Below, piece after piece: positions 33,165 to 41,536 of a stretch of DNA of 64,000 nt. How positions within the stretch are numbered: the first letter of the stretch is position 1; every line of letters begins with the position of its first letter. A program made the position numbers and the translations under genes. The DNA lies in NCBI GenBank assembly GCA_017469785.1, contig JAFUFU010000025.1, forward strand, positions 1 through 64,000, written 5' to 3'. Under the pieces are notes generated by a model. That model was not told the DNA's origin. It worked only from the letters and a program-made list of their open reading frames with translations, and searched no databases. The DNA is from Treponema sp. (GTDB lineage: Bacteria; Spirochaetota; Spirochaetia; Treponematales; Treponemataceae).

Positions 33165-34901
33165 TTACAGAATTTCAGAAAGTTTTCTAGCTACGAGAAG
33201 GGCAAAAGTTAGTTTGTCTTTTTTGAATGTCCGTGCAGGGCGGTACAAATCGTAGCAGATGAGCAGGTGATTTTCGCCATTTTTATCTTTGTTGAGGATT
33301 TCAACTGTGGAAGAAATTTCCATGTGCCTGTACAATTCATATCTTTCGCCGTCAATTGAATTGAGGATATTTGTATTGTCCAGGAAGAGGAATCCATATT
33401 GGTTGAAGATTCTGAAATAATTCTTGCACTTTTTGATAAAAGTAGCCCTTGAGTTGATTTCATCGATACCGGCAAGGTACAGAACGTTGAAATCTTTGTC
33501 GTAAATGGTTATTTTTGAAATCTGCATGAAATCAATGAGCAAATTCAAAATCTCCATGACGGATTCTTTTTGATTTTTGTCGGCATGCTGCAGTTTTTCG
33601 AGAATCTTGATTTCAGAATTCATCGTATCATAGAAGAATTCACCGGTTGCCATTCTGTCATCAACCTGCTTGTTTTCGATGAGGATTTTGTCATGAAGTT
33701 CTGGCTTGTATATGATATAGCAGTTTCGGCCACGATATTTTGCGATGTAGAGGGATTTATCAGCCAGCTCAAAGAGCTCTTCGTATGATTTCGCATTGAT
33801 TGGGCAACGGGCGATACCCATTGAGCAGGTTACAACGCTTTCTGGTTCAACATTTGTAATGCTCCATTGGATTCCCGTGCGAATATTCCGCGTGATATTT
33901 CTGATGTCGTCTTCATCGGTGACGTCAAGGAGGATAAGGAATTCGTCTCCTCCGATACGGCCTGCAATTCCCCGGCCTTTTATCGCATCGTTGATGCAGC
34001 TTGCGATTGTGACGAGAACCCGGTCTCCAAAAATATGGCCGAATGTGTCATTGCATTCTTTGAATTTATCGGCGTCAAGGATAATCAGCGAGCAGGGAGC
34101 TTTTTCTTCGTTGATTTTTTTGATGGCAAGTTCTGTTATCGCCTTTTTGTTATACAATCCGGTGAGACCGTCTCGGCTTTCGCTGTAGGCATTGATAACA
34201 GGCTCGTTTTCCTTGTGAAGATTCATTGAGGCGACAATCAGGGAATTTTTGCGTGTACTGGTCTTTAATGTATGAACCGTGAGGATTTTTTTGTTTACCT
34301 GCAGTAAGGTGTAGTATTTGTTTGATATGAAATTCTCGATATTGTTGAGCATTGAATCCAGTTGCGCGCGGGTATCGTCGTTGTACAGATTGATTCTGAA
34401 AGTGTTTGTGAAGTAGTCCTGAAAAGCACTGCGCTTCCCGTTAAAAATCGTTGTTAAGTCTTTTGTGTTTTTTAGCGAGAAATTCTGGCCGTCATAAGTG
34501 AAGTAATAAGCGTCAAAATTTTGAATGAGTGCGGTGAGCTCACGGCTTTCAAGAAGAGCTTTGTCCAGCAACTGACGTGAATATGAAAGTTCTTCGATTA
34601 TGACATCAAACAAATCGCCTTTTTTGGTGACTGTAAAAATGCAGGAAATGTAATTCTCAAAGGGTTTGATGGTTACAAGAAAGTTCCGCTTGGGAAATGA
34701 ATCGTCGAACGTTGCGAGAAAGAATTTGAAATTCTTAACATCTGAATCTTCAAGAATGTATGAGATGTTTACATTGAAATCGGTTTTGTGAATCAATCGC
34801 AGAAAAGACCTGTTTCCATCTTTGACATTCAGGTCTTTATCTATTGTAAAATTGATATCACTGATCCGTCTTTTCGTAAAAGAATCCAAACTCTTCTCCA
34901 T
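33165..34901 (-). CDS. diguanylate cyclase (GGDEF) with long N- and C-terminal regions
   Basis: A 578-aa protein. The GGDEF domain (about residues 245-415) has DGLTGLYNKKAI, ILDADKFKECNDTFGHIFGD and GRIGGDEFLILLD, so cyclic-di-GMP synthesis is expected. The I-site RxxD is not present upstream of GGDEF, so product inhibition of the usual kind is unlikely. Residues 1-240 are a sensor of unknown type and 430-578 may be GAF-like. No membrane helix. The assigned ATG overlaps a TATAAT box on the minus strand, so the true start may be a few codons later. Confidence 0.9.
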   Translation of the reverse strand: MEKSLDSFTKRRISDINFTIDKDLNVKDGNRSFLRLIHKTDFNVNISYILEDSDVKNFKFFLATFDDSFPKRNFLVTIKPFENYISCIFTVTKKGDLFDVIIEELSYSRQLLDKALLESRELTALIQNFDAYYFTYDGQNFSLKNTKDLTTIFNGKRSAFQDYFTNTFRINLYNDDTRAQLDSMLNNIENFISNKYYTLLQVNKKILTVHTLKTSTRKNSLIVASMNLHKENEPVINAYSESRDGLTGLYNKKAITELAIKKINEEKAPCSLIILDADKFKECNDTFGHIFGDRVLVTIASCINDAIKGRGIAGRIGGDEFLILLDVTDEDDIRNITRNIRTGIQWSITNVEPESVVTCSMGIARCPINAKSYEELFELADKSLYIAKYRGRNCYIIYKPELHDKILIENKQVDDRMATGEFFYDTMNSEIKILEKLQHADKNQKESVMEILNLLIDFMQISKITIYDKDFNVLYLAGIDEINSRATFIKKCKNYFRIFNQYGFLFLDNTNILNSIDGERYELYRHMEISSTVEILNKDKNGENHLLICYDLYRPARTFKKDKLTFALLVARKLSEIL

Positions 34902-35044
34902 TATATATTAAAAAGTCAAATAATTATATCCGATATCAAAAAAAATTTAAAACAAAATTGTGCAATTTTCGCTGTTTTTTGAATTATTTTGCGAATTCTA
35001 AGCGCTATGTCAGCACTTAATTGATTTTGGCCGATAATAGGATT

Positions 35045-35479
35045 ATGGACTATTTTTTTATGTTTGTCGGAGCGATTATTCTGATTCTTGCGCTCATGCT
35101 GTTCATGAAGTTCAAGAAGATGCAGCAGAAACCGATTCCGCAGAAAAACGATCTCCGTACCCAGAAAGATGAAAACGGAAGAATAGATTTTGTGCGATGT
35201 CCCCTTTGCTCAACTCCCCTCGCAAAAAATGAGGACATGTTTTCGCGGATTTACCGGCCCATGACCACCGCTGACCAAAGAATGACCGTTCACGGCTGCC
35301 CCCATTGCTATCCCCGGCCAGAGCCCGGCGTAAAAAGAACTTGCCCTGTTTGCGGAAAAGAAGTGCCTTTAGACGGAGAGCTGATTGCCCGCCTTTTTAA
35401 CCGAACCGAGGGCAAAAAACATGTACTTGTAACCGGTTGTTCAGAATGTTACAGAGGAAGCCCGCATGGACGCTGGTAA
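35045..35479 (+). CDS. membrane-anchored zinc-ribbon protein
   Basis: A 144-aa protein with one N-terminal transmembrane helix (residues 5-22) and three or four CxxC pairs (CPLC, CPHC, CPVCGK, CSEC) arranged as two zinc ribbons on the cytoplasmic side. GATAAT lies 6 nt before ATG 35045, so the message is probably leaderless; the in-frame TTG at 35021 would lie upstream of the transcript start. Unknown role, possibly an assembly or redox factor. Confidence 0.65.
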   Translation: MDYFFMFVGAIILILALMLFMKFKKMQQKPIPQKNDLRTQKDENGRIDFVRCPLCSTPLAKNEDMFSRIYRPMTTADQRMTVHGCPHCYPRPEPGVKRTCPVCGKEVPLDGELIARLFNRTEGKKHVLVTGCSECYRGSPHGRW

Positions 35480-35495
35480 AAGGAAATTCTTGTCA

Positions 35496-35509
35496 CGACA
35501 TGGATGTCG
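35496..35509 (-). repeat. TGGA-tetraloop hairpin
   Basis: CGACA-TGGA-TGTCG between the zinc-ribbon gene and recR. It belongs to a loose family with constant TGGA/CGGA loops and unrelated stems (27765, 27832, 39589, 39647). Confidence 0.5.
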
Positions 35510-35567
35510 AAGTCTGCAGCGTGTGTTACAGCAAAAAATGTGCCCGACAGGAATCTTTGAGATTAGT

Positions 35568-36158
35568 CTAGAACTTCATTCTTCCGCGGAAACTTCTGGC
35601 CAAAGTGAGTCTGTCCGCATATTCCAAATCTCCACCAACTGGTAAGCCGCTGGCAAGGCGGGTGACCGTAAGGCCGTCGATTTCTGACAAAAGACGCTGA
35701 ATGTAAAGAGCCGTTGTGTCGCCTTCGACAGTGGGGTTTGTTGCCAAAATCACTTCTTTGACCTGACCGCCACGAACCCGTTCCAAAAGCTGGGCTATCC
35801 TGAGCTGGTCTGGTCCGATTCCTTCAAGAGGTGCAATCACGCCCCCCAGCACATGAAAAAGACCGGAAAATTCGTGGGCGCTTTCGATTGTTGCCACATC
35901 CTGAGGCTGTTCCACCACGCAGATGACGCTTTGGTCTCGCATGGGATTTGAGCAAATCGCGCAGGGGTCGTTTTCCGTCCATGCGCCGCAGACTGAGCAG
36001 GCGTGAATTTTATCCTGCAAGGTAGCCAGCTGATTTGCAAAACGGGCAATCCATGCAGAATCCGCTTTGAGAATATAATTTACCAGCCGCCCGGCGGATT
36101 TTTTCCCTATTCCTGGCAGGCGGGAAAATGAATCGGTGAGTTCGTCAATCGCAGTCAT
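35568..36158 (-). CDS. recR: recombination mediator protein RecR
   Basis: A 196-aa protein with the RecR layout: N-terminal helix-hairpin-helix (FSRLPGIGKKSAGRLVNYIL), C4 zinc finger CSVCGAWTENDPCAIC, then the TOPRIM domain (VICVVEQPQDVATIES, ILATNPTVEGDTTALYI). It helps RecF/RecO load RecA in gap repair. It is the last gene of the dnaX-ybaB-recR operon, a standard bacterial order. Confidence 0.97.
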   Translation of the reverse strand: MTAIDELTDSFSRLPGIGKKSAGRLVNYILKADSAWIARFANQLATLQDKIHACSVCGAWTENDPCAICSNPMRDQSVICVVEQPQDVATIESAHEFSGLFHVLGGVIAPLEGIGPDQLRIAQLLERVRGGQVKEVILATNPTVEGDTTALYIQRLLSEIDGLTVTRLASGLPVGGDLEYADRLTLARSFRGRMKF

Positions 36159-36167
36159 TTTTATGCC

Positions 36168-36473
36168 TTAGAGACCTGGAATGTTCAATCCGCCCAGCAG
36201 GGAGCCTGATTTTTCTTTGATGCGCTCCTGAACCTTGTCCATTGCGGCGTGGTGAGCGGCAACGATTAAATCCTGCAGCATCTGAACGTCCCGCGGGTCA
36301 ACGGCGATGGGGTCAAGCTTTACGGCAGTGACTTCAAATTTTCCGTTCAGCGTGACTTGCACGATGTTTCCGCCGGAAGAGCCAGTCTCGCTGATTTGAG
36401 CAAGTTCTTCTTTCATTGTGTTCATCGTGCCTTCAAGATTCTTGAGATTTTTTACCATATCGAATGGATTCAT
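36168..36473 (-). CDS. YbaB/EbfC nucleoid-associated protein
   Basis: A 101-aa protein beginning MNPFDMVKNLKNLEGTMNTM, with VQVTLNGKFEVTAVKLD and AAHHAAMDKVQERI, all typical of YbaB/EbfC, a small DNA-binding dimer. It lies between dnaX and recR, its usual position. AAGGAGA precedes the start. Confidence 0.95.
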   Translation of the reverse strand: MNPFDMVKNLKNLEGTMNTMKEELAQISETGSSGGNIVQVTLNGKFEVTAVKLDPIAVDPRDVQMLQDLIVAAHHAAMDKVQERIKEKSGSLLGGLNIPGL

Positions 36474-36496
36474 GTTATGTTCTCCTTGTGGTTTAT

Positions 36497-38527
36497 TTAA
36501 TCAGTCTGTTCATCCTCTTCCGGAGTTTCCTCATTGCTTTCGCTAGTGCCTTCGCTTTGTTCGGTCGATCGTTCTGCGTTTTCGGCTGTGATTTCCTGCT
36601 CGCTTTTCTTTGAGTGTCCGATAATCTGTCCCTTGAACACATCGCAAAGCAGTTTTACCTGCACGGGCGCGGTTTTCTCAACAGGCGTCGTGACGATTTG
36701 ATGAAGGGTGACTTCAAATTGCAGTGGTTCATTGTACAAGTCCGAAAGGAATTTTGAAATCTTCAGCTTGTGTGAGTCCAGCTGCATTTTAAGATAGCCA
36801 GAAGAGACCTGAGTTGTGACCGTGTTCCCTGTTTTAATCCAGGCTCCTGTTTGCAAAAGGGAACTCCCAAGCATTGGGTCGCGCATGGAAAGTTCCTTGA
36901 TGGCGAGCTCGCGAAAATCTGAGTTGTTTCCCTGATTCTGTGTCGATGCCGCTGTTTGTTGAGGCGGCACAGCTCCGCCGTAGCTAAAAGATGGCTGACT
37001 TCCTGCGTCTTCTGGCGTGGGGTCGGGCGGAGCAAAATCTTCGCTCATGCTGCCCATGTCGGAAGGAAGCGATTGCGTCGTCTGGGGAGCATTTGCCTGC
37101 ATGGGAGCACTTTCTGGCGGAGGCGCAAAAATATTCCGTGGGGCGGAAGCTGGCTGAGTCTGAGCCTTTGTTTCTGCTCCCGGCATTTGCGTGATTGTTC
37201 TATTTAAATAAGGATTTGCCGGATTCGTTGGGCTTGCCTGCTGATTTTGCGAAAATTGCGGAGGATTTGCCTGATTTTGTGTGTTTTGCTGCGCTTGTCC
37301 TTGCTGCATCGCTTGGGAAGACGCCGACTGAGGCATTGGGATAAATTGCCGTGGAGCCGATTGTGCGCCCGGGGCTGATTTTCCCTGCATCAAGAGCGAT
37401 TTTGCCTCATCGATGGCTTTTTTGACTTCGCTGGGCGAAACATACTGATTGAGCCAGCTTAATCTTGAAAAAGCCAGTTCCAGCTCATATCGCGGAGAAA
37501 GTGAATAGCGGATGTCTCGGTAAAGCTGCAAGAGGATAGAAAGGGCGCGCTCAAGCTGAATCGGATTCCAAGCCTGCAAAACAAGCTGCGAATATCGCTC
37601 TCGGGATTGGCCCAGCAAAGCCTCTTTTGTGATTCCGGCTCTTATTAATAGAAGAGAACGCAAATATTCCGTGCAGTTCACGATAAACTGTTCGATTGAA
37701 ACTCCGTTCTGCAAGAATTCATCGATTTTAAGAAGGACTTCCTGAGTCTTGTTCTGGGCAGCGTCCTCAAAGACAGCGTTGAGCCGGTCAACTCCCACCA
37801 AGCCCAGCTTGTCGCGGATTTTGTCGTAAGTGATGTGGTCGCCGGAAAAAGCCGCAACTTGGTCAAAAAGAGTGTAAGCGTCTCGGACAGAGCCGGTGGA
37901 CTCGCGGGCAACCCAGTAAAGCGCCTCGTCATCAGCCTTGATGTTGATTTCGGCGGCGGCTTCGGCGAGCAATTGCTTTACCCGCTCAATGGGAACGAGA
38001 CGGAAATTGAATTGCTGACAGCGGGATTTAATCGTGGCAGGAACTTTCTGGAGTTCTGTGGTCGCGAAAATGAAAATACAGTATGGCGGCGGCTCTTCGA
38101 TTGTCTTGAGCAAAGCATTGAAAGCAGAGGTTGAGAGCATGTGAACCTCGTCGATAATGTAAATCTTGTATCTTGAGCTTTGCGGCGGGAAGAGAACCTC
38201 GTCCTTAATCTGCCGGACATCGTTTACGGAAGTATTTGACGCACCGTCGATTTCGATTACGTCAGTGCTGGCACCCTTTGTGATTTCGAGACATTGCTGG
38301 CACTTGCCGCATGGTGTTGCCGTGGGGCCGTTGGCGCAGTTGAGTGCTTTTGCCAGAATTCGGGCGGTAGAAGTCTTTCCGCAACCACGGGGGCCTGAAA
38401 AAAGATAGGCATGAGCGATTTTCTGAGATTGAATCGCGTTTTTGAGCGTTTCGGCGACAAATTCCTGACCAGCAAGAGCCTCAAAAGCCTGAGGCCGACG
38501 ACGGGTGGCTGTAACTTCGTAAGACAT
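36497..38527 (-). CDS. dnaX: DNA polymerase III subunit gamma/tau
   Basis: A 676-aa clamp-loader ATPase. Walker A is GPRGCGKTSTA, the zinc module CANGPTATPCGKCQQC, Walker B IIDEVHMLS and sensor FIFATTE; the AAA+ part ends near residue 360. A long Gln/Pro/Ala-rich linker (about 385-540, many QAQQNTQNQ-like runs) leads to a tau-type C-terminal domain and a very acidic tail. On the minus strand TAAACT stands 6 nt before the ATG with no Shine-Dalgarno, so it may be leaderless. First gene of the dnaX-ybaB-recR operon. Confidence 0.96.
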   Translation of the reverse strand: MSYEVTATRRRPQAFEALAGQEFVAETLKNAIQSQKIAHAYLFSGPRGCGKTSTARILAKALNCANGPTATPCGKCQQCLEITKGASTDVIEIDGASNTSVNDVRQIKDEVLFPPQSSRYKIYIIDEVHMLSTSAFNALLKTIEEPPPYCIFIFATTELQKVPATIKSRCQQFNFRLVPIERVKQLLAEAAAEINIKADDEALYWVARESTGSVRDAYTLFDQVAAFSGDHITYDKIRDKLGLVGVDRLNAVFEDAAQNKTQEVLLKIDEFLQNGVSIEQFIVNCTEYLRSLLLIRAGITKEALLGQSRERYSQLVLQAWNPIQLERALSILLQLYRDIRYSLSPRYELELAFSRLSWLNQYVSPSEVKKAIDEAKSLLMQGKSAPGAQSAPRQFIPMPQSASSQAMQQGQAQQNTQNQANPPQFSQNQQASPTNPANPYLNRTITQMPGAETKAQTQPASAPRNIFAPPPESAPMQANAPQTTQSLPSDMGSMSEDFAPPDPTPEDAGSQPSFSYGGAVPPQQTAASTQNQGNNSDFRELAIKELSMRDPMLGSSLLQTGAWIKTGNTVTTQVSSGYLKMQLDSHKLKISKFLSDLYNEPLQFEVTLHQIVTTPVEKTAPVQVKLLCDVFKGQIIGHSKKSEQEITAENAERSTEQSEGTSESNEETPEEDEQTD

Positions 38528-38614
38528 GGAATCAGTTTAGCCTAAAATCAGGCTTTACACAATCAAAGAAGAAAAAATCTCGACTTTTTAAGGGAATTTC
38601 ATTATCTTTACTGT

Positions 38615-39472
38615 ATGGACAACAACAATTTTCTTGAAATTAACGATATAACATTTACATACCCGGCCGTTGAAGGCGATTTGGACGAAAACGGCAAGCA
38701 GATTGAGCCAAAACCGGTTTTTGAGCATTTTTCAGCAGCGCTCCCAAAAGGATTCGTAAGTTTCGTTGGTCAGAACGGCTGCGGAAAGACAACCCTCATG
38801 CTTTTGGCAAGCGGCCGCCTTACCCCGGAAAGCGGAAGCGTCTCCCTTTTGGGACAGAATCCAGCAAAACTCGACGACGAGCAGAAAAATCTCCTCGCTT
38901 CGGTTATTTATCAGAACATGGAATTTGAAACCGAAGACAAAGTGAGCGAGCTTCTCAGCTTTGTTTATCAGAATGGCGCCCTCAAGGGGCAGGCGAAAGC
39001 AATCCGCGACACTACAGAGGGCGGAGATTTGCTTGGCGAGGTAATCGATGTCTTTGAGCTGAAGAATGTTCTGGAGCATTCCCTCACAAAATTGAGCAAG
39101 GGCGAGATTCAGCGGGTTCTGCTGGCTTTCGGCATTCTCTACGGCAGCGCATCGCTTTTCATGGACGAACCGCTTTTTGCAATGGAGCCTCATCAAAAAG
39201 AAGCTGCCCTCGCCTACCTCAAGGAATATGTTCACAAGACTGGCACCACGATTTACATTTCAATGCATGAGCTTGATTTAACCAAAAAGTATGCTGACAC
39301 TGTTCTGCTCTTCTACCCTAACCGCGACATGGCACTCGGCACTCCAGAAGAAGTCCTCACCCGCGACGATGTAGAAAAGGCTTATGGTGTTCCGTATGCC
39401 ATGCTCAAAGACCATGAGAATCTTAGCCGTGAGTATTTGAATTCACTTCACGAAAAGAAAGAAGAAAAATAG
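38615..39472 (+). CDS. ABC transporter ATP-binding protein
   Basis: A 285-aa ATPase subunit: Walker A GQNGCGKTTL, signature LSKGEIQRVLLA, Walker B ASLFMDEPLFAM, and H-loop MHELD. The EP in Walker B is followed by Leu-Phe, a little unusual. It has a long N-terminal strand before Walker A (DLDENGKQIEPKPVF). No permease gene is adjacent, so the substrate cannot be told. TATCTT is 6 nt before ATG 38615 with no ribosome site, again suggesting a leaderless message. Confidence 0.9.
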   Translation: MDNNNFLEINDITFTYPAVEGDLDENGKQIEPKPVFEHFSAALPKGFVSFVGQNGCGKTTLMLLASGRLTPESGSVSLLGQNPAKLDDEQKNLLASVIYQNMEFETEDKVSELLSFVYQNGALKGQAKAIRDTTEGGDLLGEVIDVFELKNVLEHSLTKLSKGEIQRVLLAFGILYGSASLFMDEPLFAMEPHQKEAALAYLKEYVHKTGTTIYISMHELDLTKKYADTVLLFYPNRDMALGTPEEVLTRDDVEKAYGVPYAMLKDHENLSREYLNSLHEKKEEK

Positions 39473-39665
39473 GCGCAAATCAATTGGCTGCGGGCTTTGC
39501 GCCCTTCACTCACGCTCATTCCTTCGCTTTCGCAACGGAACGGCTTCGCCGGGGCTACAATCCCGTGCGGGCATTTGGCGGATGTCTTGGACATCCATGT
39601 CCTGACGAGTTTTTGAATCAAAAACTCGCGGATTTCTTTGCTTTTACTCGCGTCCATGCGAGAAT
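39473..39665. repeat. hairpin cluster between ABC ATPase and CBS gene
   Basis: A 193-bp non-coding region made of palindromes: CGGCTTCGCCG, CCCGTGCGGG, GGACA-TCCA-TGTCC (39589-39602), CGAGTTTTTGAATCAAAAACTCG (39606-39628) and CTCGC-GTCCAT-GCGAG (39647-39662). It lies at the 3' ends of two convergent genes. Two hairpins have TGGA loops on the minus strand. Confidence 0.7.
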
Positions 39666-40304
39666 TTAGCGGATGTCTTTGATATCAGCGCTTAGGGATT
39701 TCAATATTTCTTCCACCTCGGCTTTTTTCAGCCCGATGATTTTGAAAGTGATGATTCTCTTGCTCACGTCGCTGCCGTCAGCCGTAATGAAAGAGACGAT
39801 TTTGCCATGATGGTCTGCAATCGCCTTGCTGACATTCGCAAGTACACCGCAGTCATCGCTCACTTCAAGGGAAGCGCGCACTCCGTCATATTTAAATCCG
39901 AACATATCAACGACGGCTTTAAAAAGATCAGATTTGGTAAGGATTCCGGCCAGCACTTCACCGTCCATGACGATTACGCTGGAAATTCCTTTTTCTGCCA
40001 TGAGTTTTGCAGCCTCTTCAATGGTGGCGTCTTTTTGAATCGTAATCGGATTTTTTTTCATTACTTTTTCAACGGTCATTTTTGAGAGAAGGTAGCTCAG
40101 CTCGTAAATATCAAGGGTTGTCGCTTCGCTTGGCATGGCTTTTTTCAAGTCAGTTTTGGTGAAGACGCCGATGAGTTTCCCCGAGTCGTCAAGGACGGGA
40201 ATCTTTCCGATTTTTTCCCTGTCCATCGTGTTCTTGATATTTGAAATAAGTTCCTTCGGGTTTGTGTACACCGGATTTTTCGTCATAAAGTCTTTTACAA
40301 TCAT
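39666..40304 (-). CDS. CBS-pair protein with C-terminal ACT-like domain
   Basis: A 212-aa cytoplasmic protein. Two CBS motifs (MTKNPVYTNPKELI, then MKKNPITIQKDATIEEAAKLMAEKGISSVIVMD) form a Bateman module (1-135). Residues about 140-212 look like an ACT domain (SDDCGVLANVSKAIADHHGKIVSFIT). This CBS-ACT combination is like AcuB-type proteins and probably senses adenine nucleotides. It follows livF on the same strand, 110 nt downstream, so it may be read with the branched-chain amino-acid transport genes. Confidence 0.85.
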   Translation of the reverse strand: MIVKDFMTKNPVYTNPKELISNIKNTMDREKIGKIPVLDDSGKLIGVFTKTDLKKAMPSEATTLDIYELSYLLSKMTVEKVMKKNPITIQKDATIEEAAKLMAEKGISSVIVMDGEVLAGILTKSDLFKAVVDMFGFKYDGVRASLEVSDDCGVLANVSKAIADHHGKIVSFITADGSDVSKRIITFKIIGLKKAEVEEILKSLSADIKDIR

Positions 40305-40414
40305 AAATTCCTCCTATTTTTGTTTCTCACAGAGCACACAGTGGGCTTTCAGATTTGCGTTAGTTTTTCCTAATCATAACGCTCTCTGTGCGCTTTTAAG
40401 CTCTGTGAGGATTT
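40305..40414. repeat. intergenic repeat CTCTGTG...CTCTGTGAGG, copy 1
   Basis: 40383-40418 (CTCTCTGTGCGCTTTTAAGC then TCTGTGAGGATTTTTAT) recurs with few changes at 41334-41369. A related TCTCACAGAGCACACAGTG is at 40325-40343. The two copies lie after livF and after livG. Confidence 0.6.
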
Positions 40415-41131
40415 TTATCCGCCTAGATATGCTTTTTTTACGCTCTCGTCGTGAATCATGGTCTGTGAATCGCCAGAAGCCGAAACTTCGCCTGTCTCCA
40501 AAATGTAAACGCGGTTCGCGATGCTCATTGCCTTGAAAGCGTTCTGCTCTACAAGAAGAATCGTCGTTCCGTCCTTGTTGATTTTCTGGATGATGTCGAA
40601 AATCTCGTCAACGAGAATCGGTGCCAAGCCCATGCTAGGCTCGTCAAGAAGCAACAGGTCTGGCTTTGACATTAAGCCGCGCCCCATGGCAAGCATCTGC
40701 TGCTCGCCGCCGGAAAGAGTTCCCGCAAGCTGCTTTACGCGTTCTTTGAGGCGCGGAAAAAGCTTGTAGACATGCTCCAAATCCGCCTTGATTCCGGCCT
40801 TGTCTTTGCGCAAAAAGGCTCCCATCTCAAGGTTTTCTTTGACAGTAAGATTTGAGAAAACCCGCCGTCCTTCGGGAACGTGAATCAGACCCGCCTTTAC
40901 GATTTTGTCCGGACTTAAATTCGTGATGTCCTCGCCCTTAAAAGTGACGCTTCCGCTCTGCTTTTTAATCAGGTTTGAAATTGAGTGAAGTGTCGTTGTT
41001 TTTCCGGCGCCGTTTGCGCCAATCAGCGAGATGATTTCGCCCTTCTTGACCTCAAAGCTGATTCCTTTGAGAGCCAGAATTGAGCCGTAAGCGACTTTCA
41101 AGTCTTTTACTTCAAGCATATTTTCATTCAT
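40415..41131 (-). CDS. livF: branched-chain amino acid ABC transporter ATP-binding protein LivF
   Basis: A 238-aa ATPase: LKVAYGSILALKGISFEVKKGEI, Walker A GANGAGKTTT, signature LSGGEQQMLAMGRGLM, Walker B LLLLDEPSMGLAP, ending KKAYLGG. These are LivF marks. GAGGAG 6-7 nt before ATG 41131 favours that start over an in-frame GTG at 41158. It works with LivG, LivM and LivH to import leucine, isoleucine and valine. Confidence 0.95.
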   Translation of the reverse strand: MNENMLEVKDLKVAYGSILALKGISFEVKKGEIISLIGANGAGKTTTLHSISNLIKKQSGSVTFKGEDITNLSPDKIVKAGLIHVPEGRRVFSNLTVKENLEMGAFLRKDKAGIKADLEHVYKLFPRLKERVKQLAGTLSGGEQQMLAMGRGLMSKPDLLLLDEPSMGLAPILVDEIFDIIQKINKDGTTILLVEQNAFKAMSIANRVYILETGEVSASGDSQTMIHDESVKKAYLGG

Positions 41132-41536
41132 AATTTTCTCCTCAGTTAAATTCCTCACAGATAGGAAGCGTTAAAAAATTGCACGAGGTGCAATTTTAGC
41201 GAGTCTCCCGAAGAGCTATGCTCGTAGGGCCACAGAATTCACAGAGCATTTTTTTGAAATACAAAGTTTTATACCTCAAACTTGTTTATTTTTACTACAT
41301 GACTGAGAAATATAGCTTCCCAGACTTTTTACTCTCTGTGTACTCCCAAGCTCTGTGAGGAATTTTTATTTCCCGCTCGCTGCCTCTCTCCGCGCTCGAA
41401 GCACAGCTTCGAACGAGACTCGCTAAAAACTCGTCTCACGAGTTTTTACCTGCTTACGCAGGCCGCTCGCTTCCGCGGAAAAATCACAGATTTTTCCGAG
41501 ACTCGCTAAAAACTCGTCTCACGAGTTTTTACCTGC
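41132..41536. repeat. livG-livF spacer filled with three-hairpin elements E4, E5, E6
   Basis: E4 (about 41164-41228, plus strand): AAAATTGCAC-GAG-GTGCAATTTT, linker AGCGAGTCTCCCGA, GAGC-TAT-GCTC. E5 (about 41394-41472) and E6 (about 41477-41557) on the minus strand: CCTGC-GTAA-GCAGG, AAAAACTCGT-GAG-ACGAGTTTTT, linker AGCGAGTCTCG, then TCGAAGC-TGT-GCTTCGA in E5 or GGAAAAATC-TGT-GATTTTTCC in E6. AGCGAGCGG recurs at each element border. No gene lies here; the second CTCTGTG repeat is at 41334-41369. Confidence 0.85.
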
